Shown: piece by piece, positions 43,827 through 51,484 of the stretch
Position numbering within the stretch: the stretch's first letter is position 1
Layout: every line of letters begins with the position of its first letter
Origin: Flavobacterium sp. CYK-55
GTDB taxonomy: Bacteria > Bacteroidota > Bacteroidia > Flavobacteriales > Flavobacteriaceae
Direction of reading: 5' to 3'
NCBI RefSeq assembly: GCF_018413465.1
Contig: NZ_JAHCDK010000014.1
Coordinates: 1 to 64,000 of the forward strand
DNA length: 64,000 bases
Position numbers and translations under genes: made by a program
Notes under the pieces: model-generated
Told to the model about the DNA's origin: nothing
Seen by the model: the letters and a program-made list of their open reading frames with translations, nothing else
Databases searched by the model: none

Positions 43827-45898
43827 TGAAATTCAAAAAAAATACGGTAGCCCTATTTTTAATGTATTCAAATTCATGCGCTATGGCTCAAGTAGCAACT
43901 GATTCTTTAAAAAATCATCAACTGCAAGAGGTTTTTATAACCGGAACCCGAACCGAAAGAAGCGCAGCAACCTTGCCTTTACCCACCCAAATTATCAGTG
44001 GTGAAAGCATTCAGAAATCAGGTGTGAGCCGTTTGAATGAAATCATCCAAGAACAAACCGGTCTAATTACCGTTGCTGATTTTGGCGGTGGCGAAGGTAT
44101 TCAGATGCAAGGCTTAGACGCTGCTTATGTTATGATTTTGATAGATGGTCAACCTCTTTTAGGCAGAAGTGCCGGAACACTTGATTTGAGTAGAATCAGT
44201 GTCAACCACATTGATCGAATTGAAATTGTAAAGGGGGCTTCGTCTTGTTTGTACGGCTCAGAAGCTTTGGCTGGCGTTATTAATATTATTACCAAAAAAA
44301 TCAAAACTACAGACACATTGAAAGGTAACTTCAGCTACAAAAAAGCAACATTTAATACGCACGATGCTTCGGCGACTTTTGAATATGGCCACCAGAAAGT
44401 AGGTATGGAATTGTTTGGTAATTACTTTAATACCCACGGCTATAACCTTTCTAAAAACGATTATCTACAAACGGTTCAACCTTACCATAACTTTACCATT
44501 CAACCCAAAATAAAAATCAATTTTTCGAGCCAAATCAACTTATCTGTCAACGCAAGATTTTATCATCAAAACCAAGACAACAAATCAGAAATCGGAACTG
44601 CTTTTTATCGCGGACAAAGCCAAATCAATGAATGGAACCATTCCCTGATACTCAACCAAACTATTGATTCAAACTTCAAACTGGTGTATGACTTATACGC
44701 CACACGGTATCAGGCCCATGAATATTTAAACGATAGCAACGATGTGCTTTTTGACAAAAGTCAATTTGATCAACGATATTATCGACCCGAAATTCGTTCA
44801 CATTACAAAATAGGCAAAAACATTTTAAGTGCAGGAATGGGGCTCAACTATGAAACCTTAAACAGAACCTATTTTGAAAACAAAGCCACCCTCAACTCTG
44901 AATATATTTATGGCCAATTAGAGTGGTACATCAAAAAAAAACTCAATGTTTTATTAGGATTTAGATATGACCACCATCATCAGTATGAATCGCAATTGAG
45001 CCCTAAAATTGGGCTAAACTATCAGTGGAATGATCACTTTTCGTCAAAAATATCGGTAGGTTACGGCTATAAAGCCCCCGACTTAAGACAGTTATATTTT
45101 GATTTTACTAACTCATCGGTAGGATATACCGTTTTGGGTTATAATGTGGCCAAACAAAAACTTGATTTATTACAAAGTCAGGGGCAAATATTGTTTACCC
45201 AAGGGGCAGATTTTTCAAAGGCGCTAAAGCCTGAAAGCTCTGTTAATTTTAACTGGGGCGGTCATTATCAAAAAAGCAATTGGTCAGTCGACTATAATTT
45301 TTTCTACAATCGAATCAAAAATTTAATCGACACCAGAGCTGTTGCCCAAAAAACAAATGGTCAAAATGTATTCTCCTATTTTAACATGAACCAAATTTTC
45401 ACGTATGGGCTGGAGCTCAATAGCCTATACAAAGCAAACGCTAACTGGTCTGTTGCGGTTGGTTATCAATATTTAATTGCCCAAGATCAAGGGGTAATCA
45501 ACAAAATCGAGAGAGGCGAAGTATTTGCCCGAGACCCAATTACTTTGAACTCTTTTAAATTAAAACCCAGCGATTACTTTGGCTTGTACAACCGTTCAAA
45601 ACACACGGCCAACATCAAAGTAAATTATCTTATATCAGCGATAAAAACCTCTGTTAACGCTCGAGTTTTTTACAGGAGTAAGTACGGAATCTACGACAGC
45701 AACAGCAATGGCATTTTAGACCAATACGATGATTTTGTGAAGGGCTACTTTGTAACCAATCTAACACTAAGCAAAGATTTTAAACACCAAATATCGGCGC
45801 AAGCGGGTCTGATTAACCTGTTTGATTATACCGACCCAAACAACATTCCTAATTTGCCGGGGAGACAATTTTTTGCCAAAATTCAATATGAATTCTAA
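43826..45898 (+). CDS. TonB-dependent receptor, HmuR-like (haem uptake)
   Basis: A 690-residue TonB-dependent receptor with a signal peptide (about 1-22) and no SusC-type beta-sandwich extension. TonB box region LQEVFITGTRTERS, plug with MILIDGQPLLGRSAGTLDLSRI and IEIVKGASSCLYGSEALAGVINIITKK, then a barrel ending GRQFFAKIQYEF. Its place between a DUF6607 gene and an HmuY-like lipoprotein gene indicates haem or haemoprotein uptake, as in the HmuR-HmuY system of Porphyromonas. Ligand residues cannot be assigned here. Confidence 0.88.
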   Translation: MKFKKNTVALFLMYSNSCAMAQVATDSLKNHQLQEVFITGTRTERSAATLPLPTQIISGESIQKSGVSRLNEIIQEQTGLITVADFGGGEGIQMQGLDAAYVMILIDGQPLLGRSAGTLDLSRISVNHIDRIEIVKGASSCLYGSEALAGVINIITKKIKTTDTLKGNFSYKKATFNTHDASATFEYGHQKVGMELFGNYFNTHGYNLSKNDYLQTVQPYHNFTIQPKIKINFSSQINLSVNARFYHQNQDNKSEIGTAFYRGQSQINEWNHSLILNQTIDSNFKLVYDLYATRYQAHEYLNDSNDVLFDKSQFDQRYYRPEIRSHYKIGKNILSAGMGLNYETLNRTYFENKATLNSEYIYGQLEWYIKKKLNVLLGFRYDHHHQYESQLSPKIGLNYQWNDHFSSKISVGYGYKAPDLRQLYFDFTNSSVGYTVLGYNVAKQKLDLLQSQGQILFTQGADFSKALKPESSVNFNWGGHYQKSNWSVDYNFFYNRIKNLIDTRAVAQKTNGQNVFSYFNMNQIFTYGLELNSLYKANANWSVAVGYQYLIAQDQGVINKIERGEVFARDPITLNSFKLKPSDYFGLYNRSKHTANIKVNYLISAIKTSVNARVFYRSKYGIYDSNSNGILDQYDDFVKGYFVTNLTLSKDFKHQISAQAGLINLFDYTDPNNIPNLPGRQFFAKIQYEF

Positions 45899-45928
45899 CC
45901 ATTAAATACAATCAATAAATTTATCATT

Positions 45929-46555
45929 ATGCGTACATCAAACATTTTAAAATCGGCTATAGCAATTATAGCGATTGGCTTGTTATCAGCTTGTTCAAAC
46001 GACAACAACGATACCACAACCAAAGCAACTTTAGAAACAAAAACATTTTCAAACCTTTATGCCCCACAAACCGGTGGTCAAGGGCAACCCGTTGGAGGAG
46101 CCTTTACAAAATTTAGTTTTTCACAAAACACCACCGTCACAGATGACACATGGGATATTGCCTTTAGAGGAACTACCCTTTTGGTCAACGGAGGTTCTGA
46201 AATTGGCATCACAGATGAGCCAACCCGCACTGGCAGCGGATCAATAAGCATTGTTTCAAACACTTTAAGCGCAGTAACCACCCTACCGAGCGAATCAAGC
46301 TTTAATCAAGACGGAGCCGGCTCATATGCCATCCCTACCGGAAGCGGCAATGGTTGGTACAATTACAACAGTACCAACAACTTAATCACACCCATAGCGG
46401 GAAAAATATTTGTGATCAAAACACATGATGGCAAATACGCTAAAATGGAAATCATCAGTTATTACAAAGATGCTCCAGCCAACCCTGACACTACATCATT
46501 ATCTAGATACTACACCTTTAAATATGTTTATCAGCCCAACGGGAATGGCTTTTAA
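45929..46555 (+). CDS. HmuY-family haem-binding lipoprotein
   Basis: A 208-residue lipoprotein (GLLSACSND, cysteine at 22). HmuY-family blocks are present: DDTWDIAFRGTTLLVNGGSEIG near the N-terminus and the C-terminal GKIFVIKTHDGKYAKMEI and YYTFKYVYQPNG. HmuY proteins are surface haemophores that pass haem to the partner TonB receptor, here the preceding gene (30 bp upstream). The gene ends the operon and is followed by a terminator. Confidence 0.9.
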   Translation: MRTSNILKSAIAIIAIGLLSACSNDNNDTTTKATLETKTFSNLYAPQTGGQGQPVGGAFTKFSFSQNTTVTDDTWDIAFRGTTLLVNGGSEIGITDEPTRTGSGSISIVSNTLSAVTTLPSESSFNQDGAGSYAIPTGSGNGWYNYNSTNNLITPIAGKIFVIKTHDGKYAKMEIISYYKDAPANPDTTSLSRYYTFKYVYQPNGNGF

Positions 46556-46601
46556 TTAAACCCAACGGCCGCGCAAAAAATTAATCATTGGGGATGTTTG
46601 A

Positions 46602-46640
46602 AACAGGCTCATCTGATCAACGGATGGGTCTGTTTTTTTT
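46602..46640 (+). terminator. Terminator of the haem operon
   Basis: AACAGGCTCATC (46602-46613) pairs with GATGGGTCTGTT (46623-46634), with two G-T wobbles, followed by a run of T. Confidence 0.85.
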
Positions 46641-47336
46641 GATTCGAACTTTGTCAGTAACTTCAGCCAATAAACTACACAATCTATACACTAACTTGTA
46701 CTAAACTTTACCCTAAAGAGCAGATTTTTCACAGAAATATTAAAGTCATCGGTATAATTTTATAGATGATGAATAGACCCGGCTGTGACCCGGGATAAGC
46801 TGCGCTAGAGACACGGCTAGACCTATGGACACCCTATGCTACAGACCGCTGGGCAATAGAACAATAGGAATTTATTTGGGTAATGCGTTCTGATATAGGT
46901 CTTTTTCAACGAAACTTCTTAGACTTTTTCATCCTTGTAAACTGATTGTGAATTTTCAGTTGCTCAAATATTTGCTCTAAACCTGTTCAACTTGCTCAAC
47001 TTTCTAAACTTTTTTGGAGTCTCAATCACACAAAAGGCTCTGAGCGTTAAGGCACTCTTAAGGCACCTTTGTAGCACTCAAAGGGCAAAAAACAACGTTT
47101 TTACTGGGCTCAGAGCTGCCTTACTGCCTTAAGACTGCCTTGAAACTGCCTTAAAACCCCTACTCAATCATCTTTTTGGGGTTAATTCTTGCGGAAATAT
47201 GAACAGCATAGTCAAGATTGAGCCAACCCATGAAGCCGAGCGCCCAAAGTGGTTACGGTTGTAGTTGGTGAATAATACAAATGTGGGGGTTGTATTAATT
47301 TAGAAATGCGGCTGTTGATAGCAAGCTATTACAACT
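46641..47336. other. Gene-free decayed region
   Basis: No credible gene is seen. Contents: a second copy of the GACACGGCT-type repeat (46791-46857) and a stretch with repeated CTGCCTTAA/AAGGCACT words (about 47050-47160). On the minus strand there are short readable protein-like tails, for example GWLNLDYAVHISARINP at about 47166-47235, which ends in a stop codon but has no start. The latter looks like the end of a lost gene whose family I cannot name. Confidence 0.6.
46791..46857. repeat. Dispersed GACACGGCTGCGCCT-type repeat, copy 2
   Basis: GCTGCGCTAGAGACACGGCT is shared with 42024-42107 (where it begins at the ACGCTGCGCTAGAGACACGG stretch), followed by related CTATGCTACAGACCGCTG. The copy is partly diverged. 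Confidence 0.6.
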
Positions 47337-47486
47337 CTATTCTTTGATGATTTTGATGGTTTTTTCGGAGCCGCTACTTTTTATTTTAAGAAAATAAAAA
47401 CCTCTTGACAACTGTTCCATATCTATGACCGTTTGGGGCTGGTTTAGATTTTGGCTGAAAATTACTTTTCCGAGTACATCGGTTAG
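47337..47486 (-). pseudogene. Fragment of a type IX secretion C-terminal sorting domain
   Basis: On the minus strand 49 codons read LTDVLGKVIFSQNL...MEQLSRGFYFLKI...EKTIKIIKE and then a stop. This is the second half of a type A sorting domain: the DxLGKxV motif, the L-x-x-G-x-Y-F-L-K turn, and the lysine-rich end. The upstream part of the domain and any cargo protein are missing. The frame breaks at the end of the neighbouring CDS and overlaps it by 4 bp in another frame. It is a deletion remnant of a secreted-protein gene. Confidence 0.85.
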
Positions 47487-47968
47487 CGGCCGTTAAGAGT
47501 CAAAGCTTTTGATATAGATGCGCAGATAATTTTAAGTTTAGGAGCATTCAAATCATGGTCTACAATGGATGCACTAACATTTGAACTAACTTTGCCGATG
47601 ACTGTTTGTTGGCAATAAACAACATTTTCAAATACAAATACTGCCGATATGCCTTTGTTGGACATTTCTCGTAGGGCTGCATTCCATTTTTTACGTCCTG
47701 GTTTTGTGAGATGGATGTTTAATTTTGCCATTTTGGGAAGGCCCGGTATTTTTTCTTCGGTGAGTTTTACGCTTTTGATGTCACTGATACTGATGATGGG
47801 AACGCGTTCAACCGTATAATTTTCATGTGAATCCAGATCTTCAAAGGTAATTGTGGTGGGGCTGTTTGGCGTTATAAAATACCAACCCGTTTCAAGTTGG
47901 TTTTGTGACCATTTAAATGAAGTGCAAACAACCCAAACGGCCATGATTAAAATTGATTTTGTATACAT
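47483..47968 (-). CDS. Exported SecD-head-like protein
   Basis: The ATG at 47968 gives an uncleaved or cleavable signal (MYTKSILIMAVWVVCTSF); the open frame runs further upstream without support. The mature region (about 140 residues) resembles the periplasmic P1 head of SecD. It has VERVPIISISDIKSVKL, AKLNIHLTKPGRKKWNAALREMSNKGISAVFVFENVVYCQQTVIGKVSSNVS. The membrane parts of SecD are absent, so this is a free-standing domain of unknown role. The gene end abuts a deletion scar, so the C-terminal few residues may be foreign. Confidence 0.65.
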   Translation of the reverse strand: MYTKSILIMAVWVVCTSFKWSQNQLETGWYFITPNSPTTITFEDLDSHENYTVERVPIISISDIKSVKLTEEKIPGLPKMAKLNIHLTKPGRKKWNAALREMSNKGISAVFVFENVVYCQQTVIGKVSSNVSASIVDHDLNAPKLKIICASISKALTLNGR

Positions 47969-48130
47969 ACATTTAGATTTTGTGGTTGTGTTTTGTACCC
48001 TTAACAGTCTGCGCAACATTGCACATGACAGAAGAGCGAACTTCGCTAAGATAGAGTTTTGTTTGCAAAAACAGTCTAAAAGCCAACAAATTGAAGCCCT
48101 CAGCATGACCCTGGTTGGCGATGGTTCTCA

Positions 48131-48757
48131 TTACTGATTGAGCTGTCTTTGAAATTCTTCTAAATATTGGGCTAAGTGAAATCCGTCTACCAAGCCATGG
48201 TGCGCTTCAATAGACACCGGTAAATATTTTTTCTGGTCGCGAATATTAAACTTTCCGAAGGTGATTTTAGGGACTGATTCGGTTGGGTCAAAGTTTGTTG
48301 GGTGCAACAAGCCGGTAAATGACGTCCATGGAATGGTTGAATGTCGTATTAAATCTTTTTTGACATCATCATCATTTAACCTCAGCCCCGTTGAATTGTG
48401 AACGCTTTTAATTTCGTCTTGCAATTGCTCATTAAACTTGAAAAAATCTTCTGTGAAGTTTACAAAGATAAAACCAAATGTTCCATCTTTTCTGGCTATG
48501 GTAGCGCCCGCATTAACCACCGGAAACTCAACAATATTCTGATGCACAATTCTATACCGCAATTCTGTTACCGAATTAACAGCCATCATAGATTTATGAA
48601 GGTAATAGGCAAAAAAAGAATATGCATTTTCTTTTGCTTTGCTGTATGCTTTTGTACAATCAACTTCAGTGACAATCCCAAAATATGGATTGGCCATTTT
48701 TGAGAAGAAATCATAATGCTCCTTTCTGTTCCAATTTTCAGTATGGATTAATTTCAT
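48131..48757 (-). CDS. Chloramphenicol acetyltransferase (CAT)-family protein
   Basis: The ATG at 48757 gives a 208-residue protein of normal CAT length; the longer frame adds 26 residues with no support. It shows the catalytic motif HHGLVDGFH near the C-terminus (HHxxxDG), FNFTEDFF and the N-terminal NWNRKEHYDFF typical of CAT trimers. It could acetylate chloramphenicol or another hydroxyl substrate; chromosomal Bacteroidota members are not proven resistance genes. A TAGATTTG -7 element lies on the same strand at 48809-48802. Confidence 0.88.
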   Translation of the reverse strand: MKLIHTENWNRKEHYDFFSKMANPYFGIVTEVDCTKAYSKAKENAYSFFAYYLHKSMMAVNSVTELRYRIVHQNIVEFPVVNAGATIARKDGTFGFIFVNFTEDFFKFNEQLQDEIKSVHNSTGLRLNDDDVKKDLIRHSTIPWTSFTGLLHPTNFDPTESVPKITFGKFNIRDQKKYLPVSIEAHHGLVDGFHLAQYLEEFQRQLNQ

Positions 48758-48801
48758 TTGAGTTTTTGTTGTTACGATTCGTGAACTCGGTATCCAAAAC
48801 A

Positions 48802-48809
48802 CAAATCTA
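48802..48809 (-). promoter_or_regulatory. Promoter -7 element of the CAT-family gene
   Basis: On the minus strand TAGATTTG matches TAnnTTTG, 44 bp before the ATG. It lies inside the longer open frame and so supports the ATG at 48757. Confidence 0.5.
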
Positions 48810-49015
48810 CCCACATTTAAGAAGTGTAGAAACATTAATATAAAATTTCTGATGGAAGGTTGACAGTTATACCTCTATTTAAAAGCAGTGTATAGCAACC
48901 CGGTAAACCACTTGATAACAACACTGCATTGGTGGAGCGCAGCTGCTCAGGCACTCAGAGTCTCAGCTACTAAAAAATTAAAACCACATTAACAACCAAA
49001 ACTTAATTTATGCAT

Positions 49016-49023
49016 TATATTTG
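49016..49023 (+). promoter_or_regulatory. Promoter -7-like element upstream of the heptamer array and tmRNA
   Basis: TATATTTG matches TAnnTTTG. A TTA at 48989-48991 is at a somewhat long spacing (24 bp). It is the only good -7 match in the 150 bp before tmRNA, so the primary transcript would include the heptamer array. Confidence 0.45.
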
Positions 49024-49041
49024 CGCCTCAATTGTAATAAT

Positions 49042-49146
49042 TTCGTAATTCGTAATTCGTAATTCGTAATTCGTAATTCGTAATTCGTAATTCGTAATTC
49101 GCAATTCGCAATTCGTAATTCGCAATTCGTAATTCGTAATTCGTAA
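49042..49146. repeat. Tandem heptamer array, 15 copies of TTCGTAA
   Basis: Fifteen head-to-tail 7-bp units without indels: 12 are TTCGTAA and 3 are TTCGCAA (units at 49098, 49105 and 49119). The array ends 11 bp before the mature tmRNA sequence. Open frames across it (repeating NYELRIT on the minus strand) are artefacts. Confidence 0.97.
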
Positions 49147-49157
49147 TTAAAAAAACT

Positions 49158-49555
49158 GGGGTCGACTGGTTTTGACAGCAAGGTCAATTGAACAGTAAGC
49201 ACGTCGAGCACGGAGGCAAATCTCGTAAATCTATGTCTCAAAACTTTACACGGCGAAGGAAACTACGCTCTTGCTGCTTAATCTGAATTATAGTAAGATG
49301 AGCCTCGTCCTACCAGGTAGGAAAGCAGGATTTACCTCGAAAGCCCTGGTTCTTGGCGGTCGGTTCAGGTAAATCGTAAATTTGAACCTAAGCATCATGT
49401 AGCTTCGACGTGGTGACGAAAACTCAAGAAGATAAGCGTTGGGTGGTTGTTCCTGTCCTAGCCCAACGTCGAAAACCTAAACAGGGAATAAACGTGTAGA
49501 AAGCTCTTTGGTTGCTTGTTTGGACGGGAGTTCGACTCTCCCCGACTCCACACCA
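49158..49555 (+). ncRNA. ssrA: Transfer-messenger RNA (tmRNA, SsrA)
   Basis: tmRNA rescues stalled ribosomes and adds a degradation tag. The 5' end GGGGTCGAC (from 49158) pairs with CGACTCC (49543-49549) to form the acceptor stem, and GACTGGTTTTGACAG is the conserved 5' domain. The tag frame begins at the GGC at 49252 and encodes GEGNYALAA, ending in TAA at 49279-49281. The T-arm GGGAGTTCGACTCTCC is near the 3' end. After the discriminator A (49550) the DNA reads CACCA rather than CCA, so the exact 3' end is uncertain. A terminator follows at 49584. Confidence 0.97.
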
Positions 49556-49583
49556 AGCGCAATGGGATTGCGGATGTAAAAAG

Positions 49584-49618
49584 AAAAAATCCATCAAGTT
49601 CACTTGAATGGATTTTTT
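49584..49618 (+). terminator. Terminator of tmRNA
   Basis: AAAAAATCCAT (49584-49594) pairs with ATGGATTTTTT (49608-49618), extended by CAAG/CTTG inside the loop. The 3' arm belongs to the duplicated repeat unit, while the 5' arm is unique. Confidence 0.85.
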
Positions 49619-49977
49619 CGTTTACAGACGCTCGGCTTTGCCAAAAGCCGGCCCATTGCATTTGCAGGAACGGAGTTCAGGAGACGAGCGCAGCTACTCT
49701 CCTGTTCACTTGAATGGATTTTTTCGTTTATAGACGCCAGCCTTAGCAAAACCCACCCATTGCATTTGCAGGAACGGAGTTCAGGAGACGAGCGCAGCTA
49801 CGCTCCCCAACTCCACATCATTCACCATTTATAGCAGCAGCGTTCAGGAGCTGAGCGAAGCTACTCTCCTGCCTACTTCAATAGATTTTATTATATTCAC
49901 CCGCCTTCACAAAACCCTCCCAATGGCATTTACAGCAGCAGCTTTCAAAAGCTAAACGCAACTACGCTCCCAACGCT
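49598..49977. repeat. Decaying tandem repeat of about 105 bp downstream of tmRNA
   Basis: A unit beginning GTTCACTTGAATGG at 49598 repeats at 49704 (period 106). The copies share TTGCAGGAACGGAGTTCAGG and GACGAGCGCAGCTAC. Two further, more diverged copies are recognisable at about 49810-49905 (GCGTTCAGGAGCTGAGCGAAGC) and 49906-49977 (CAGCTTTCAAAAGCTAAACGC). No gene is evident in this 380-bp stretch. Confidence 0.85.
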
Positions 49978-51357
49978 CTACGGTTGTTTTGCATTAATCA
50001 ATTCAAGCGCTTTATCCAAAGCTTCCTCAGCATCCACCACAACATCCGGAACTACACCAACGCGATCTAAACGCACACCATCATGGGTGTAAAAATCACC
50101 AATGGGCAACAAGAGCATGTATTTACCTGAAACTACAAAAGGAGATGCAGCCAACATACCGCCATAGGTTTTAGCCCCAACGATGGTGGCTTTTTTGCGG
50201 CTTTTGAGCGCATACACAATCGGCTCGCAGGTGCTTGCGGTGTGTCCATTGGTTAAGACGTATAAATTTCCTGTAAATACAGGATGAGTTGGTTTTTTAA
50301 AGATGAGTTTCACGCCCGGCGTAGTCTTTAATTCATTGCCAAATTCCTCGGTGTTTTTGGGTTGCAGCTCGGGTAATTGGTTGAACAGTTCGCGTTGAAA
50401 ACCCGAATACTTGAGTTTGTTGGTCGGAAAATAACCCACTTCTAAATCATCGGTAACAATGTATTGAGCAAAAGCAAAAGCTGCGCTGATACCGCCGCCG
50501 CCATTGTTGCGCAAATCAATGATCAGGTTTTTGTAGGCCGGATTGGCTACGATGGTGGGCAAAATTTGGTTGAGTTCATCGGTGGTATTGCTGAAGTTCT
50601 TGATTTGCAGATAGGCCGTGGTGCTGTTCTTCTTTTCAAAAATAACGTTTTTAGAGGGATTGTTCTGCTCTGGCTCTTGATGTTCAGAAGGCTTTTCTTC
50701 GGGCAGATTTTGCTGAATAGCCAGCGTTAAATGACTAAACGGGAGCTTTTGAGCCAGCATATTAAAACCAATAAACATTTCGATATCGTCATGTGCCTCT
50801 TGACAAAGCTGTTCCATATCTTTTTCGAATTTTTTCCATGCTTGGGTTTGCAGTGCGTCTTTTGAATAAATATTGTCTTGTATCACTTTGAGCATTTGCG
50901 GATAAAGCCAGCGGTAATCAATTTTATCTTCGGCTGACGATAGACCGCTTAAAGTTCCGATAGAGATTCCGTCGGTATTGATGAATTCACCGCTCAACAT
51001 TTCTTGGCGAACGATTCCTTTGAACTTTAATTTGCCCACCATCGGAATTTTGGCATCTCCAAACAAACTGTCCTTTTTCGCGCTTCCTTTGATGGTAAAA
51101 ATGATTCCTTTTTTGGGTGATTTGCCCATGATTCTACCCAATCTTGCCTTGCCGCCCATCATGCGCAGATCGGCATTTTTGGGTGAAGTAATTTTGAATT
51201 GTCCGTTGGCCATCTTTATATCTAAAAAAGTAGAGATGATCATGCCGTTGCCAAAATCAATTTCGCTTTTATAATGGGTTTGTGCCCATGAATGATTACA
51301 AATAAAAAGCAGTAAAAAAGCGAGTACAGCAGGCAGGGTTTTTAGAAAACGCAACAT
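49978..51357 (-). CDS. S41-family (tail-specific/C-terminal processing-like) peptidase
   Basis: A 459-residue exported protein (signal peptide about 1-25, ending SWAQ). The C-terminal half is an S41 catalytic domain: LIIDLRNNGGGGISAAFAFAQYI, then nucleophile Ser in LTNGHTASTCE and a GAKTYGGM loop. No PDZ domain is seen, so it resembles the tricorn-core/IRBP-like S41 proteins of Bacteroidota. The N-terminal part (about 26-150) is a beta-rich domain of unknown type. A membrane LytTR regulator lies 127 bp upstream on the same strand and might control it. Confidence 0.87.
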   Translation of the reverse strand: MLRFLKTLPAVLAFLLLFICNHSWAQTHYKSEIDFGNGMIISTFLDIKMANGQFKITSPKNADLRMMGGKARLGRIMGKSPKKGIIFTIKGSAKKDSLFGDAKIPMVGKLKFKGIVRQEMLSGEFINTDGISIGTLSGLSSAEDKIDYRWLYPQMLKVIQDNIYSKDALQTQAWKKFEKDMEQLCQEAHDDIEMFIGFNMLAQKLPFSHLTLAIQQNLPEEKPSEHQEPEQNNPSKNVIFEKKNSTTAYLQIKNFSNTTDELNQILPTIVANPAYKNLIIDLRNNGGGGISAAFAFAQYIVTDDLEVGYFPTNKLKYSGFQRELFNQLPELQPKNTEEFGNELKTTPGVKLIFKKPTHPVFTGNLYVLTNGHTASTCEPIVYALKSRKKATIVGAKTYGGMLAASPFVVSGKYMLLLPIGDFYTHDGVRLDRVGVVPDVVVDAEEALDKALELINAKQP

Positions 51358-51484
51358 AAGTTTAAGGAATTAAATTGAACCCCAAAGTAAGAACGAAATC
51401 CTTTATCAATGCAGGAAATGTGATGAAACGATAGTTTTTTTGACCAACGTTTAGGCAAATTTGACGGGTGTTTTTACTCTAGGG

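Noticed and set aside
47166..47257. Minus-strand peptide ending GWLNLDYAVHISARINPKKMIE
   Set aside because: It looks protein-like and ends in a stop, but is preceded by an in-frame stop only about 30 codons upstream, has no start signal, and I cannot name a family; reported only as decayed DNA.
48131..48757. Naming the CAT-family gene as an antibiotic-resistance determinant
   Set aside because: The HHxxxDG motif shows the fold, but chromosomal relatives often have other substrates, and no mobile context is present.
49042..49146. CRISPR array
   Set aside because: The repeat unit is 7 bp, contiguous, without spacers; no cas genes are in the window.
49008..49241. Open frame encoding repeated NYELRIT on the minus strand
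   Set aside because: It is only the translation of the TTCGTAA heptamers, running into tmRNA; three repeats of 7 bp always give an open 7-residue cycle.
49458..49661. Minus-strand frame containing WSRGESNSRP
   Set aside because: This is antisense to the tmRNA T-arm and 3' end, a familiar false call at tRNA-like sequences.
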